Source: Geodermatophilaceae bacterium
GTDB lineage: Bacteria > Actinomycetota > Actinomycetes > Mycobacteriales > Geodermatophilaceae
Length of the DNA stretch: 11,396 bases
NCBI GenBank assembly: GCA_013812385.1
Contig: JACCTM010000317.1
Coordinates: forward strand, 1 to 11,396
Reading direction: 5' to 3'
Below the pieces are notes generated by a model. That model did no database searches, was not told the DNA's origin, and saw nothing but the letters and a program-made list of their open reading frames with translations. Made by a program: the position numbers and the translations under genes. Shown one piece after another: positions 1-7,056 of the stretch. How positions within the stretch are numbered: the stretch's first letter is position 1; each line of letters begins with the position of its first letter.

Positions 1-294
1 CGGCTTGTCCAAACCCCATGTTTGTACGAGTTCGGAGAGCACGTCGCCGTGCACCCGGATGGACACCTCCTGCTGCACATGTCGTTGCGACTGGCCGTAC
101 CCGAGCAGGTCGAACACGTAGACCGTGCACTGCTCGGCCAGCAGGGGTGCGACGTTTCGCCACAGCACCGATCGGCTGGGTGTGCCGTGCACGAGAACCA
201 AGGGTGGGCCGGAGCCCAGCCTGTCCCAGGCGATCTGGCCGCGACTGGTCGCCAGGCGCTGGCTCAGCGTCCAAGCGTTCGGGTCATCTGACAT
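1..294 (-). CDS. alpha/beta hydrolase, N-terminal part (runs off the window)
   Basis: This is the first 98 codons of an alpha/beta-fold hydrolase. The N-terminus (MSDDPNAWTLSQRL) leads into a strand-turn LVLVHGTPS (residues 33-40), the usual HG oxyanion-hole segment. It is followed by VYVFDLLGYGQS (about 58-69), the conserved D-x-x-G-x-G-x-S loop of the family. The nucleophile elbow (G-x-S-x-G) and the Asp/His of the triad would lie beyond the window edge, so the substrate class (esterase, C-C hydrolase, haloalkane dehalogenase-like) cannot be told. The ATG at 294 overlaps the 3' end of the upstream FAD oxidoreductase by 11 nt in another frame, which implies translational coupling in one operon. 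No signal peptide is seen, so the protein should be cytosolic. The family call is firm and the specific function is unknown. Confidence 0.85.
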   Translation of the reverse strand, partial: MSDDPNAWTLSQRLATSRGQIAWDRLGSGPPLVLVHGTPSRSVLWRNVAPLLAEQCTVYVFDLLGYGQSQRHVQQEVSIRVHGDVLSELVQTWGLDKP

Positions 295-1489
295 CGGCGG
301 TCTCGCATCCATTGCTTGCCTCGATCCGAGCCAGCATCGTGCGGGTGCTCTCGTCCACGGCTTGGGGACGGTCTGCGCCCGGCCGAAAACGGGTTGGCCG
401 AAACGGGTCCAGACGATGCTGGCGATCGCCGGTGAGTTCCCTGGCGGCCAGGACGCCCAGAATGGGCGCTAGGTGTATGGCGCTGTGCGACACCACCGTG
501 TACAGGTTGGCCACCTCCGAAGGGAAGCCGACGATTGGCAGGCCGTCCGGCGGGACGGGCCGGAGTCCGACACGAGAGGCTTCCACGGTCGCCTGCGAAA
601 GCATCGGTATCAGAGTCCCGGCTCGCCGTAGCAACTCCTCGGCAAGGGCGCGTCGACGAGAGGCCGGCGTGTCTTCGAGTTCGCGGTCGATGAGCCACGA
701 ATGCAGCATCACCCTGCCGCCCAGGTGCGGCCGCGCGTTGAGGTCCGGAGCGGCGAGGATCGTCTGCAGCCCGGTGTGCACGGGTGTCGTGATGGCCACC
801 ATGCCGGCGATCTGTCGAACTGAGAGTTCGGCACCGGCAAGTGCAGCGATCCCAGCGGCTTGCGGACCGGCGCAGTTGACGACCACGTCGGCGGTGAGCC
901 GCTGGCCGCTGGCTGTGCAAACCTCGGTGATCCGGCCGTCGTCCACGGTCATGCCGATCACCGAATCGTTCACGTGCACCGAGGCACCCTGACGTTTCGC
1001 GCGCCGGAGGAGAGCCCGGACGAACGCCGGTGGGTCGTACCATCCCCCCTCGGGGTAGAACGCGACTTCGGTCGGCTCTTCGTCTGATCCCTGCGGTGGC
1101 ATCGCGAGCGCCGGCTCGACCGCACGCACCCGTTGCGGCGCCAACCACTCCGCGGGATAGCCGCACCTGTGCAGCCGGCGGATGCGCTCCCGCAACCGCT
1201 GCCGGTCGGCCTGGGTTTCCTCCCATTCCAGTGTGGCGGTGGGGTGCACCCAGGCCTGGTCAGCATCCGCACGCTGGAGCCTGGCGTGTTCGGCGACACT
1301 GGCCAGAGCCAGATCGAAAAGCGCGGGGGGCGTTTTCACCCGGGTTATATCAACCGCGAACGTGGCAGCCGAGCATCCGGCAGCGACCTGGCCACCTTCG
1401 AGGACGACGACCTGCGCGCCTGCAACGGTCAGGGCATGAGCGGTTGCGGCTCCCACCACGCCCGCGCCGATCACGATCGCGTACGGCAT
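284..1489 (-). CDS. FAD-dependent oxidoreductase, DAO family
   Basis: This 401-residue flavoprotein belongs to the D-amino-acid oxidase/sarcosine oxidase/glycine oxidase (DAO) fold. The N-terminus MPYAIVIGAGVVGAATAHAL carries the dinucleotide-binding GxGxxG (G8, G10, G13). The acidic residue expected to hold the ribose of FAD is E31 (VVVLEGG). The C-terminal signature GLRPVPPDGLPIVG, followed by a His/Pro/Gly-rich strand (VSHSAIHLAPILG), is the FAD-contacting end of DAO enzymes. Members oxidise C-N bonds of amino or N-methyl amino acids to an imine, or pass electrons to another acceptor; the substrate cannot be read here. I chose the ATG at 1489, which places the Rossmann motif at the N-terminus. 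An in-frame ATG at 1513 adds 8 residues, and neither start has a good Shine-Dalgarno. It forms an operon with the downstream hydrolase (11-nt overlap). A link to one-carbon metabolism through N-methyl oxidation is only inference. Confidence 0.88.
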   Translation of the reverse strand: MPYAIVIGAGVVGAATAHALTVAGAQVVVLEGGQVAAGCSAATFAVDITRVKTPPALFDLALASVAEHARLQRADADQAWVHPTATLEWEETQADRQRLRERIRRLHRCGYPAEWLAPQRVRAVEPALAMPPQGSDEEPTEVAFYPEGGWYDPPAFVRALLRRAKRQGASVHVNDSVIGMTVDDGRITEVCTASGQRLTADVVVNCAGPQAAGIAALAGAELSVRQIAGMVAITTPVHTGLQTILAAPDLNARPHLGGRVMLHSWLIDRELEDTPASRRRALAEELLRRAGTLIPMLSQATVEASRVGLRPVPPDGLPIVGFPSEVANLYTVVSHSAIHLAPILGVLAARELTGDRQHRLDPFRPTRFRPGADRPQAVDESTRTMLARIEASNGCETADVR

Positions 1490-1536
1490 GTAGTTCAGTG
1501 AACTGCCTAGCATCGATCACGTGCAACAGATCGCCC

Positions 1537-1719
1537 GGGTCGTCTCCCGATGTCAGGATCGACATCCGTCAGATGGATACCGCGGATCAGCTGGCCTCGC
1601 TTCAGGACCGCCGCCTCGACATCGGTTTCATCCGGTCCGCACCGGCCACGCGCGCGGGAAACCCCATGCTGCACAGCGTCCGTGTCGTGCGCGCTGCCCC
1701 AGCAGTGCCACATGAATAG
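1537..1719 (+). pseudogene. remnant of a LysR-type regulator (effector-binding domain fragment)
   Basis: The only gene-like signal between the divergent FAD oxidoreductase and tetR is a short frame. It reads SSPDVRIDIRQM, then DTADQLASLQDRRLDIGF, then IRSAP and HSVRVVR before a TAG at 1717. This matches the start of the LysR substrate-binding domain, whose usual form is (H/Y)PDVRL-L-E-M-T-A-Q-L-A-L-G-LD-G-R. There is no helix-turn-helix upstream in any frame, and the expected 300-residue length is absent. A second frame just past the stop reads RFGLALAGH, resembling the next LysR strand (FxLALPAGH), which suggests a frameshift as well. The product is probably non-functional. LysR genes are often divergent from the enzyme operon they control, so this may once have regulated the FAD oxidoreductase operon. 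The call rests on short similarity judged by eye. Confidence 0.5.
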
Positions 1720-1836
1720 GTTTGGGCTCGCGCTGGCCGGTCATTGAAGAGTCGTCTGCGACACTCGTCGGAGTGCGAGGAGAGCCCAAGCCTCGTGAAC
1801 ATCGGTGTCCATTGGGTCGAAACAGTTGGTGACGAC

Positions 1837-2442
1837 ATGACAACGAAGCAACGGCAGGCTAGGAATCCCGTGCTCGTCGACGGCGGCCGCGAGCGCACGA
1901 TGCGCGCGGCGTACGAGCTGTTCAGTCGTGGGGGTACGCGCACCATCGGTGTGGACGCGGTCGTGGCCCGGGCGGCCGTGGCCAAGATGACGCTCTATCG
2001 GCACTTCCCCTCCAAGGAAGACCTGGTACTGGCCTTTTTGGAGCGCCGTGAACAGCTCTGGACCCGGCAGTGGCTGGGCGAAGAGGTGGTCCGCCGCGAG
2101 ACCGACCCGGCAAGGCGGCTGCTGGCCATCTTCGACGTCTTCCACGAGTGGTTCCAGACCCCGGAATTCGAGGGGTGCACGTTCATCCAGGTCCTGCTCG
2201 AACACACCGACGTGACCAATCCCGTTCGGCTGGCCACGGTCGCCAACCTGGAGAACATTCGCGGCTTTCTGCGCGAACTCGGCGCAGCCGCCGGGATCGC
2301 CGACACCGATGCCTTTGCCCGTCAGTGGCACATCCTGATGAAGGGCTCGATCATCTCGGCTCTGGAAGGTGACACCCAGGCAGCCACGCGCGCCAAGGAG
2401 ATGGGGGTCCTGGTACTACAACACCGCGGCATCAGCGTCTGA
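1837..2442 (+). CDS. TetR/AcrR family transcriptional regulator
   Basis: This 201-residue one-component repressor has a typical TetR N-terminal DNA-binding domain. Helix 1 is RERTMRAAYELFSRGGTRTIGV (about 18-39), the helix-turn-helix is DAVVARAAVAKMTLYRHF (40-57), and the hallmark S-K-E-D-L follows at 59-63. The rest is an all-alpha ligand-binding and dimerisation domain with no recognisable effector signature. I chose the ATG at 1837 because it gives a normal N-terminus. An in-frame GTG at 1795, preceded by GAGGAGA about 11 nt away, would add 14 residues and is a real alternative. The gene converges with the MetE-like gene, whose 5' region carries a TetR-style near-palindrome, so that gene is a plausible target. 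The last eight codons and the stop lie within a long inverted repeat, so the C-terminus may have been altered by the event that made it. Confidence 0.9.
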   Translation: MTTKQRQARNPVLVDGGRERTMRAAYELFSRGGTRTIGVDAVVARAAVAKMTLYRHFPSKEDLVLAFLERREQLWTRQWLGEEVVRRETDPARRLLAIFDVFHEWFQTPEFEGCTFIQVLLEHTDVTNPVRLATVANLENIRGFLRELGAAAGIADTDAFARQWHILMKGSIISALEGDTQAATRAKEMGVLVLQHRGISV

Positions 2443-2463
2443 TCCGCGGTGTTGTAGTACCAG
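2410..2463. repeat. perfect 20-bp inverted repeat, candidate bidirectional terminator
   Basis: The left arm at 2410-2429 (CTGGTACTACAACACCGCGG) is the exact reverse complement of 2444-2463. The 14-nt spacer itself contains ATCAG-CGT-CTGAT, so the folded RNA would have a 20-bp stem, a single unpaired C, a further 5-bp stem and a 3-nt loop. The stop codon of tetR (2440-2442) lies inside the spacer and the left arm is coding. The element sits between convergent genes, so it could end transcription from both sides. No U-tract follows directly, which is common for actinobacterial terminators. An operator or the trace of a palindromic duplication are alternatives. Confidence 0.75.
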
Positions 2464-2505
2464 CGCCGTAGTTCCGGTGCCGGACTGCTTTTCTGGGGCT
2501 AAGGC

Positions 2506-3681
2506 CTAGGAGATACCCAGCTTCTCGGCGGCCATCTGGGTGCCCTTGACCCGGTTCGTGATCTTCTGGAAGGCCACGTCACGCGCATAGTCCGGTGAAC
2601 CGTGGTTGGGCTTCTCATCGATGCTGAACGGTGAGAACCCACAGTCGTCGGTCGATCCCAGTTGTTGCTTGTCGATGTGATTGGCCGCCGCGACCAAGTG
2701 GTCGCACACCTCCTCGGCCGATTCGACCCGTGGGTTACCCGGATTGATCACGCCGATGTAGGCCATCTGGGTCACGCCATCGGCATCATCGCGAATGTTC
2801 TCACCGATCGTCTTGTGCACCGTGGGCTTGTCCCGCTCGCTGGCGAGCTGGATCAGGAAGTACCCGGCATTGATCTTGAACATGCTCGGCAGCAGGTCGT
2901 TGTAGGGGACATCGGCGCTATGGACCGAGTCCCGGTCACCACCGGGGCACGTGTGGATGCCGATCCTGGCCCGTTCTTCGGCCGAGAACCGGCTCAGGAC
3001 GTTGTTGTTCAGCTCGATGAAGTGCGGGAGCAGGCCGGCGCCGGTCCACGGGTTACGGGGATCTGCCCGCGTCGCCAGCCGGCCCTCGGTGAAGTCGATA
3101 GAGACCCGAGCGGCACCGGCATCAAAGGCCTGCCGGATGTCCTTCTCGGTTTCGTTGCAGACATCTGCCTCGAACTGATCGCGGGAGTAGTCGGAGATCT
3201 CGTCCTTGAGCGGGTAGAGCAGGGCCAGCATGGACGGCGCGATGACTGCCTGCTTGAGCGGTGTGCTGGTCATCCCCAGCGACTTCTGCAAGGTCTCTGC
3301 GGCGTAAGTCTTGTACTTGAAGGGGCCGTGCGTCAGACGAGGCAGCTGGCGGCCGTGGCCGTCGGCGAAGATCGCGAAGAATTGGCCGCCTTCACCGGAC
3401 AGTGTGTCGACGAGTCCGGTTCCGGCCAGGGTGTCGGTGATCGGATAGGTCGCGAAGCTGGACCAGCGCTGCTCACCGTCGGAGATGATCGGCGCGCCAG
3501 TTGCGGCACCACGGTCGAGGGAGTCCTGAACTGCTTCTTCCTGAAGCGACTCGAGTTCTTCCTTGCTCGTCGTGCCGGCGTCATATCCTGCGTAGGCCTC
3601 CTGCAGCTTGGACGGGCGGGGGAGGGAGCCGACCGGCTCGGTGGGAATTCCGGTGGCAGTTCTCGGGTCGTATTCGGTCAT
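2506..3681 (-). CDS. MetE C-terminal-type zinc methyltransferase (core MetE / cobalamin-independent methionine synthase II family)
   Basis: This 391-residue TIM-barrel protein belongs to the cobalamin-independent methionine synthase catalytic-domain superfamily. It begins with EPVGSLPRPSKL (15-26), the usual G-S-L/F-P-R opening. It carries the zinc set H243-x-C245 (GIHTCPGGD), E282 (LASERD) and C347 (TDDCGF), which activates a thiol substrate. The substrate-binding stretches DGEQR (68-72) and DFTEG (196-200) are present. It lacks the N-terminal half of full MetE (about 750 residues), so folate-triglutamate use like MetE is unlikely. Family relatives include core MetE enzymes that take methyl from corrinoid proteins and the epoxyalkane:coenzyme M transferases, so the acceptor thiol need not be homocysteine. 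The start is ATG 3681, with AAGGAG 8 nt upstream; the in-frame GTG at 3690 overlaps that Shine-Dalgarno. It is divergent from the homocysteine methyltransferase fusion and preceded by a TetR-like operator. Confidence 0.87.
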   Translation of the reverse strand: MTEYDPRTATGIPTEPVGSLPRPSKLQEAYAGYDAGTTSKEELESLQEEAVQDSLDRGAATGAPIISDGEQRWSSFATYPITDTLAGTGLVDTLSGEGGQFFAIFADGHGRQLPRLTHGPFKYKTYAAETLQKSLGMTSTPLKQAVIAPSMLALLYPLKDEISDYSRDQFEADVCNETEKDIRQAFDAGAARVSIDFTEGRLATRADPRNPWTGAGLLPHFIELNNNVLSRFSAEERARIGIHTCPGGDRDSVHSADVPYNDLLPSMFKINAGYFLIQLASERDKPTVHKTIGENIRDDADGVTQMAYIGVINPGNPRVESAEEVCDHLVAAANHIDKQQLGSTDDCGFSPFSIDEKPNHGSPDYARDVAFQKITNRVKGTQMAAEKLGIS

Positions 3682-3689
3682 GTAGCGCA

Positions 3690-3695
3690 CTCCTT
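3690..3695 (-). promoter_or_regulatory. Shine-Dalgarno AAGGAG of the MetE-like gene
   Basis: AAGGAG on the minus strand lies 8 nt before the ATG at 3681. It is the strongest ribosome binding site I noticed in the window. It fixes the start at 3681 rather than at the GTG at 3690, whose first base is the last base of this site. Confidence 0.8.
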
Positions 3696-3697
3696 AT

Positions 3698-3711
3698 ATA
3701 GACCGGTCTGT
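3698..3711. promoter_or_regulatory. TetR-type operator-like near-palindrome
   Basis: ATAGACCGGTCTGT contains the perfect 10-bp palindrome AGACCGGTCT (3700-3709). Symmetry continues at alternate flanking positions (3698/3711, 3696/3713). Its form (AGAC-CGGTC-T with T/A flanks) is that of operators bound by many TetR-family repressors. It lies just upstream of the ribosome binding site of the MetE-like gene, inside the expected 5' leader of the promoter at 3729-3757, a position where a bound dimer would block transcription. The TetR protein encoded at 1837-2442 is the natural candidate, but no second copy of the site is seen near tetR itself. Confidence 0.55.
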
Positions 3712-3728
3712 CTCACGGCGGAAATCGG

Positions 3729-3757
3729 AGCGTAGCCTTGCAGTAACAAGTGGGCAA
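3729..3757 (-). promoter_or_regulatory. candidate housekeeping promoter of the MetE-like gene
   Basis: On the minus strand TTGCCC (3757-3752) and TACGCT (3734-3729) are separated by 17 nt, matching the TTGNCN / TANNNT pattern of actinobacterial sigma-A-type promoters. Initiation would fall near 3722, giving a leader of about 40 nt that contains the operator-like palindrome and the Shine-Dalgarno. This is pattern evidence only. Confidence 0.4.
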
Positions 3758-3817
3758 CGGCTCCGAGGCGACTTAAGCTCGTGCTGCGATGCAATTCAGC
3801 TGTTCTGGGGGTGGAGC

Positions 3818-5683
3818 ATGCTCTCGGACGACCCGCGCTCTCGGCTGCGACGCCGCTTTGCCGAGCAGATCGTGGTGTGTGACGGCGCCATGGGCACGAT
3901 GTTGCATTCCACCGGCGTACCGCTGGATCGGTCCTTGTGTGAACTCAATGTCACCCAGCCCGGGCTGGTCCGCGACCTGCACGCCGCCTACGTCTCGGCC
4001 GGTGCCGACATCATCCAGACCAACACCTTCGACGCCAACCGTTTGCGGCTGTCCCGAGTGGGCTTGGAGGACAGCGTCGTGGAACTCAATATCGCCGGCG
4101 CCCGACTGGCCCGCGAGGCGGTCAAGGACAGTGACCGTACGGTCCTGGTCGCCGGGTCGGTGGGTCCGGCCAACAGTGCGACGGCCCTGAGCCGGATTCC
4201 GTCGGGCATGCGTGCCGAGGTGCTCCGGGAGCAGATCGCCGGACTCGTCGACTGGGTGGATCTGTTGATCCTGGAGACCTTCGGCGATCTCGACTCTCTG
4301 GTTCAGGCAGTCGAGGTGGCTCTGGAGGAGACCGACCTACCGATCATTGCGCAGCTGACCTTCGGCGACGACGGCCGGACTCTGCGCGGTGAGGACCCGG
4401 CTGCCGTTGTCGCGGTCCTGGATCGGATGGACCTTGCGGCCATCGGTGCCAACTGCACCGTAGGGCCGGCGGCCCTGCAGGATGTGATCGCCGAACTGGC
4501 GGCCGCATCATGTTCGCCGGTCACTGTGCAGCCCAATGCCGGTACGCCATACCGCCTGGGACGTCAGGTCCGTTACGTACACAACACCGCTTACTTCGCT
4601 GGGGCAGCTGCTGAGTTCGTCGCAAACGGCGCCTCGATCGTCGGAGGCTGCTGCGGTACGACACCGGCCCACACCCGTGCCATTGCCAAGGCCGTCTCGG
4701 GGCTCGTGCCCACTGGCCGGGTGCAGCCGCTGACACCGGCCTACCCGCAGCCGGCGGCCGCGCGGTCGACCGTTGCAGGAACCGCACCCGATCGGCCCAC
4801 CTGGCCACAGGACCGCGGATTCGTGATCATCGCCGGGCTCGGCGCGCCTCAGGGTCCGGATGTGGGCGGTTTCGTCGAGCAGGCACGCGAGTTGAAGGCT
4901 GCCGGAGCGACGGTACTGGCGATCACCGAGCCCGCACCGCCGGCCACCCGTGTCGGTCCGGTTGCGGCCGCTGTCGTGCTGCACGAGCGGGTCGATGCCG
5001 AGGTGCTGCTGCCGGCCGAGACGGCCGACCGGACGCTCCCGGCGCTACAGGCTGATCTGCTCGGTGCCCATGCGCTCGGACTGCGCATGGTGGTCTGCCG
5101 TACCGGCTCGCCCAGGGTCGCCGGCGACTATCCCGACGCAGCGCTGCCTTGGGATGTCGACTCGGTACGGCTCATCGCTGCCCTGCGTGGTCTCAACGAG
5201 GGTGAGGACTGGCGAGGTGTTGCGACCCGTGAGCGCACGCAGTTCGTGATCGGCGCCTCGATCAGCACCGCAGCGGCCGATCTGAACCGCGAGGTCGAGC
5301 GCGCGGAGGCCAAGGCCCAGGCCGGTGCACACTTCCTGATCACCGACGCCATCTACGACGCCGACGAGGCGATCATGCTGCTGGCCGCTCTGCCCGCCCG
5401 CGGGATCGACATTCCGGTGATCGCCTCGATCGCCCCGTTCGCGAGCTTCCGTACCCTGGAGCGGCTGCGAAACGAGGTGCCCCAGATGTCCGTGCCTCCC
5501 GCTTCGATCCGGGGGCCAGGTCGTCCAGGCGACGCGCGCAGCGACGTCGTCGAGGCTTCGATAGCGCTGATCGAGAAGCTGCGCGGGTTGGTCTGCGGCG
5601 TCCTCGTACACGTACCGCGCGCATCCCAACAACCAGCCGTCGAGCTGCTGAGCCGGCTCTGCGAGTTCAGGGTTCGAGGGTGA
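3818..5683 (+). CDS. fused homocysteine S-methyltransferase / methylenetetrahydrofolate reductase-like protein
   Basis: This 621-residue cytosolic two-domain protein has the layout of the B. subtilis YitJ type. Residues 15-296 form a homocysteine S-methyltransferase barrel. It has the DGAMGT loop (22-27), QTNTF (67-71), and zinc cysteines in GANC (C213) and GGCCGTTP (C278, C279), so methyl transfer to homocysteine to give methionine is likely. A linker rich in Pro/Ala (about 300-330) leads to an MTHFR-like barrel (331-615), recognised by its length, the EDWRGVATRERTQFVIGA region and ITDAIYD. This half looks degenerate. The usual E-x-x-PP at the first strand reads GLGAP (340-344), the ALRGD loop reads CRTGS (427-431), and the ITQPxFD glutamine position is Asp. 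It may therefore not reduce methylene-THF. GGGGGTGGAG lies just before the ATG. It overlaps the downstream PucR gene by 4 nt and is divergent from the MetE-like gene. Confidence 0.87.
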   Translation: MLSDDPRSRLRRRFAEQIVVCDGAMGTMLHSTGVPLDRSLCELNVTQPGLVRDLHAAYVSAGADIIQTNTFDANRLRLSRVGLEDSVVELNIAGARLAREAVKDSDRTVLVAGSVGPANSATALSRIPSGMRAEVLREQIAGLVDWVDLLILETFGDLDSLVQAVEVALEETDLPIIAQLTFGDDGRTLRGEDPAAVVAVLDRMDLAAIGANCTVGPAALQDVIAELAAASCSPVTVQPNAGTPYRLGRQVRYVHNTAYFAGAAAEFVANGASIVGGCCGTTPAHTRAIAKAVSGLVPTGRVQPLTPAYPQPAAARSTVAGTAPDRPTWPQDRGFVIIAGLGAPQGPDVGGFVEQARELKAAGATVLAITEPAPPATRVGPVAAAVVLHERVDAEVLLPAETADRTLPALQADLLGAHALGLRMVVCRTGSPRVAGDYPDAALPWDVDSVRLIAALRGLNEGEDWRGVATRERTQFVIGASISTAAADLNREVERAEAKAQAGAHFLITDAIYDADEAIMLLAALPARGIDIPVIASIAPFASFRTLERLRNEVPQMSVPPASIRGPGRPGDARSDVVEASIALIEKLRGLVCGVLVHVPRASQQPAVELLSRLCEFRVRG

Positions 5684-7056
5684 CCCGGGCCCGGCCGGGC
5701 TCGCGCCCGATGCGGCTCGCACCTCCCGCGCGGGAGTTGCCGGCACCCACTTCCGAACTGGCCGAAGCACTGACTGGGCTATCCCGGCAGAACTCGGTCT
5801 ACCGGCGCACCATCGCGGTCTGCGACCAGCTTGCCGATACCGCTCTCAAGGGGGTGAACCCGGCCGAGCTGACCCGCGTCTTCGCCGATCTGGTCGGAAA
5901 GCGAATTGTCTTGATGGATCCCGCTTTCCGATCTCGGGCTCAATCCGGGGGAGACGGGGAGCTTCCGGACCTGACGTGGGATCGCGGCGATCCAAGCGTG
6001 GATCGGTTGCTCACCGCCCTGCGCGCTCAGCGGCGGCCGCTGCGGGTTCCATCGGTTCCCGGATCGTCGTTGGCGCTCGGCTGCCTGGTGACACCGATCG
6101 TCATCGGCGAGGACACCCTTGGCTACCTGCTCGTGCTCGAGGAGGATGGGGACGCCCAACCCGACGACGTGGATCTGCTGACGGCTACCTATGCCGCGAC
6201 CCTTTTCGCCCTCACCTTGGCCCATGAGCGGACCAGCACCGAACTCGGGCTGCGCTACCTGCGCACCATCGTGGATGCGCTGGTCTCGGGGCTCTTCCTG
6301 GATGCCGCGGACGCACGGGAGCGGGCTCGGTCCTTGGGGCTGGCCGACTCGGCGGGCTACCGGATCTGTGTCGTACGCCGGCATGGTGCGCCGCCGCTCG
6401 GCACGGGTGACCGGGATGTCGCTGCGCTCCTCGCCTGCTTGGACACGCGACTTCCCGAGGCAAAGGCGACGGTGCGGGACTTCGGTGTGGTCGCGATCGT
6501 CCCGGATCTCGGTGGGGGCAGCGCGGCGGCCACGGATCCCCCCACAGACGGTTGCGCGCACGTGGTGCGTGAGATCTGGCAGGACCTGGCCTTCGACTCG
6601 GCCTGGACCTGCGGCCTGAGTGACCGGCTCGACCGCGCCGAACTCGCACCGCTGGGTTTCGGGCAGGCCGAACAAGCGGTCGAGCTCGGAGTGCGACTGG
6701 GCCGGGGCGGCCAGCTGATCGACTACCGCAACCTGGGGATCTACCGCCTGCTCCTGCGGATCGCCGACCTCGGAGAGCTGTGGCGCTTCGCCGACGAGGT
6801 CCTCGGACCGCTGATCAACTACGACGCCGCACACGGTGGCGATCTGGTCACGACTCTGTCGGTCTACCTCCGCAACCAGAGCAGCCCCAAGCAGACCGCG
6901 CGCGCTCTGCGGGTGCATCCGAATACTGTCGCCTACCGGGCGCAGCGGATCGAGAAGATCACCGGACTGGATCTCACCGATGCCGACGACCGGCTGCTGG
7001 CTCAGGTGGCGCTGACGATCGTGGCCGCCCATGTCGGCCGGGCCTCCAGCACCTAG
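5680..7056 (+). CDS. PucR/CdaR-family transcriptional regulator
   Basis: This 458-residue regulator ends in the PucR C-terminal helix-turn-helix (HTH_30). It spans about 390-450 and includes SSPKQTARALRVHPNTVAYRAQRIEKITG, where NTV-YR-RI is the family signature. The N-terminal 40-180 region looks like a GAF/PucR-type sensory domain, with strands around VGKRIVLMDP and GYLLVLEE. The middle 200-340 resembles the CdaR GGDEF-like domain. Such regulators often control purine, amino-acid or sugar-acid catabolism, usually as activators that sense a metabolite. The GTG start at 5680 shares GTGA with the stop of the methyltransferase fusion, so the two are translationally coupled and this protein probably responds to one-carbon or sulfur amino-acid status (inference). 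An in-frame ATG at 5710 is an alternative start. The TAG stop at 7054-7056 shares its last base with the SigR-type promoter. Confidence 0.88.
   Translation: MTRARPGSRPMRLAPPARELPAPTSELAEALTGLSRQNSVYRRTIAVCDQLADTALKGVNPAELTRVFADLVGKRIVLMDPAFRSRAQSGGDGELPDLTWDRGDPSVDRLLTALRAQRRPLRVPSVPGSSLALGCLVTPIVIGEDTLGYLLVLEEDGDAQPDDVDLLTATYAATLFALTLAHERTSTELGLRYLRTIVDALVSGLFLDAADARERARSLGLADSAGYRICVVRRHGAPPLGTGDRDVAALLACLDTRLPEAKATVRDFGVVAIVPDLGGGSAAATDPPTDGCAHVVREIWQDLAFDSAWTCGLSDRLDRAELAPLGFGQAEQAVELGVRLGRGGQLIDYRNLGIYRLLLRIADLGELWRFADEVLGPLINYDAAHGGDLVTTLSVYLRNQSSPKQTARALRVHPNTVAYRAQRIEKITGLDLTDADDRLLAQVALTIVAAHVGRASST

Noticed and set aside
1762..1775. Hairpin CACTC-GTCG-GAGTG upstream of tetR as an autoregulatory operator.
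   Set aside because: The arms are only 5 bp and do not resemble the palindrome before the MetE-like gene. It is consistent with chance.
3695..3700. TATATA as a -10 element of the MetE-like gene.
   Set aside because: It touches the Shine-Dalgarno, so a transcript starting about 7 nt downstream would lack the ribosome binding site. It is better explained as an operator flank.
2662..3735. Open frame of 357 codons on the plus strand across the MetE-like gene.
   Set aside because: It is antisense to a protein with a complete zinc motif and a strong ribosome binding site. No family resemblance is seen in its product.
3682..3817. A riboswitch (SAM or cobalamin) in the divergent region between the two methyltransferase genes.
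   Set aside because: The 136-nt gap must hold both promoters, and no long conserved stem or box typical of these riboswitches is visible.
5779..7032. Long open frame (417 codons) antisense to the PucR gene.
   Set aside because: It has no recognisable domain and low-complexity composition, and it mirrors a clear PucR protein. Long antisense frames are usual in GC-rich DNA.
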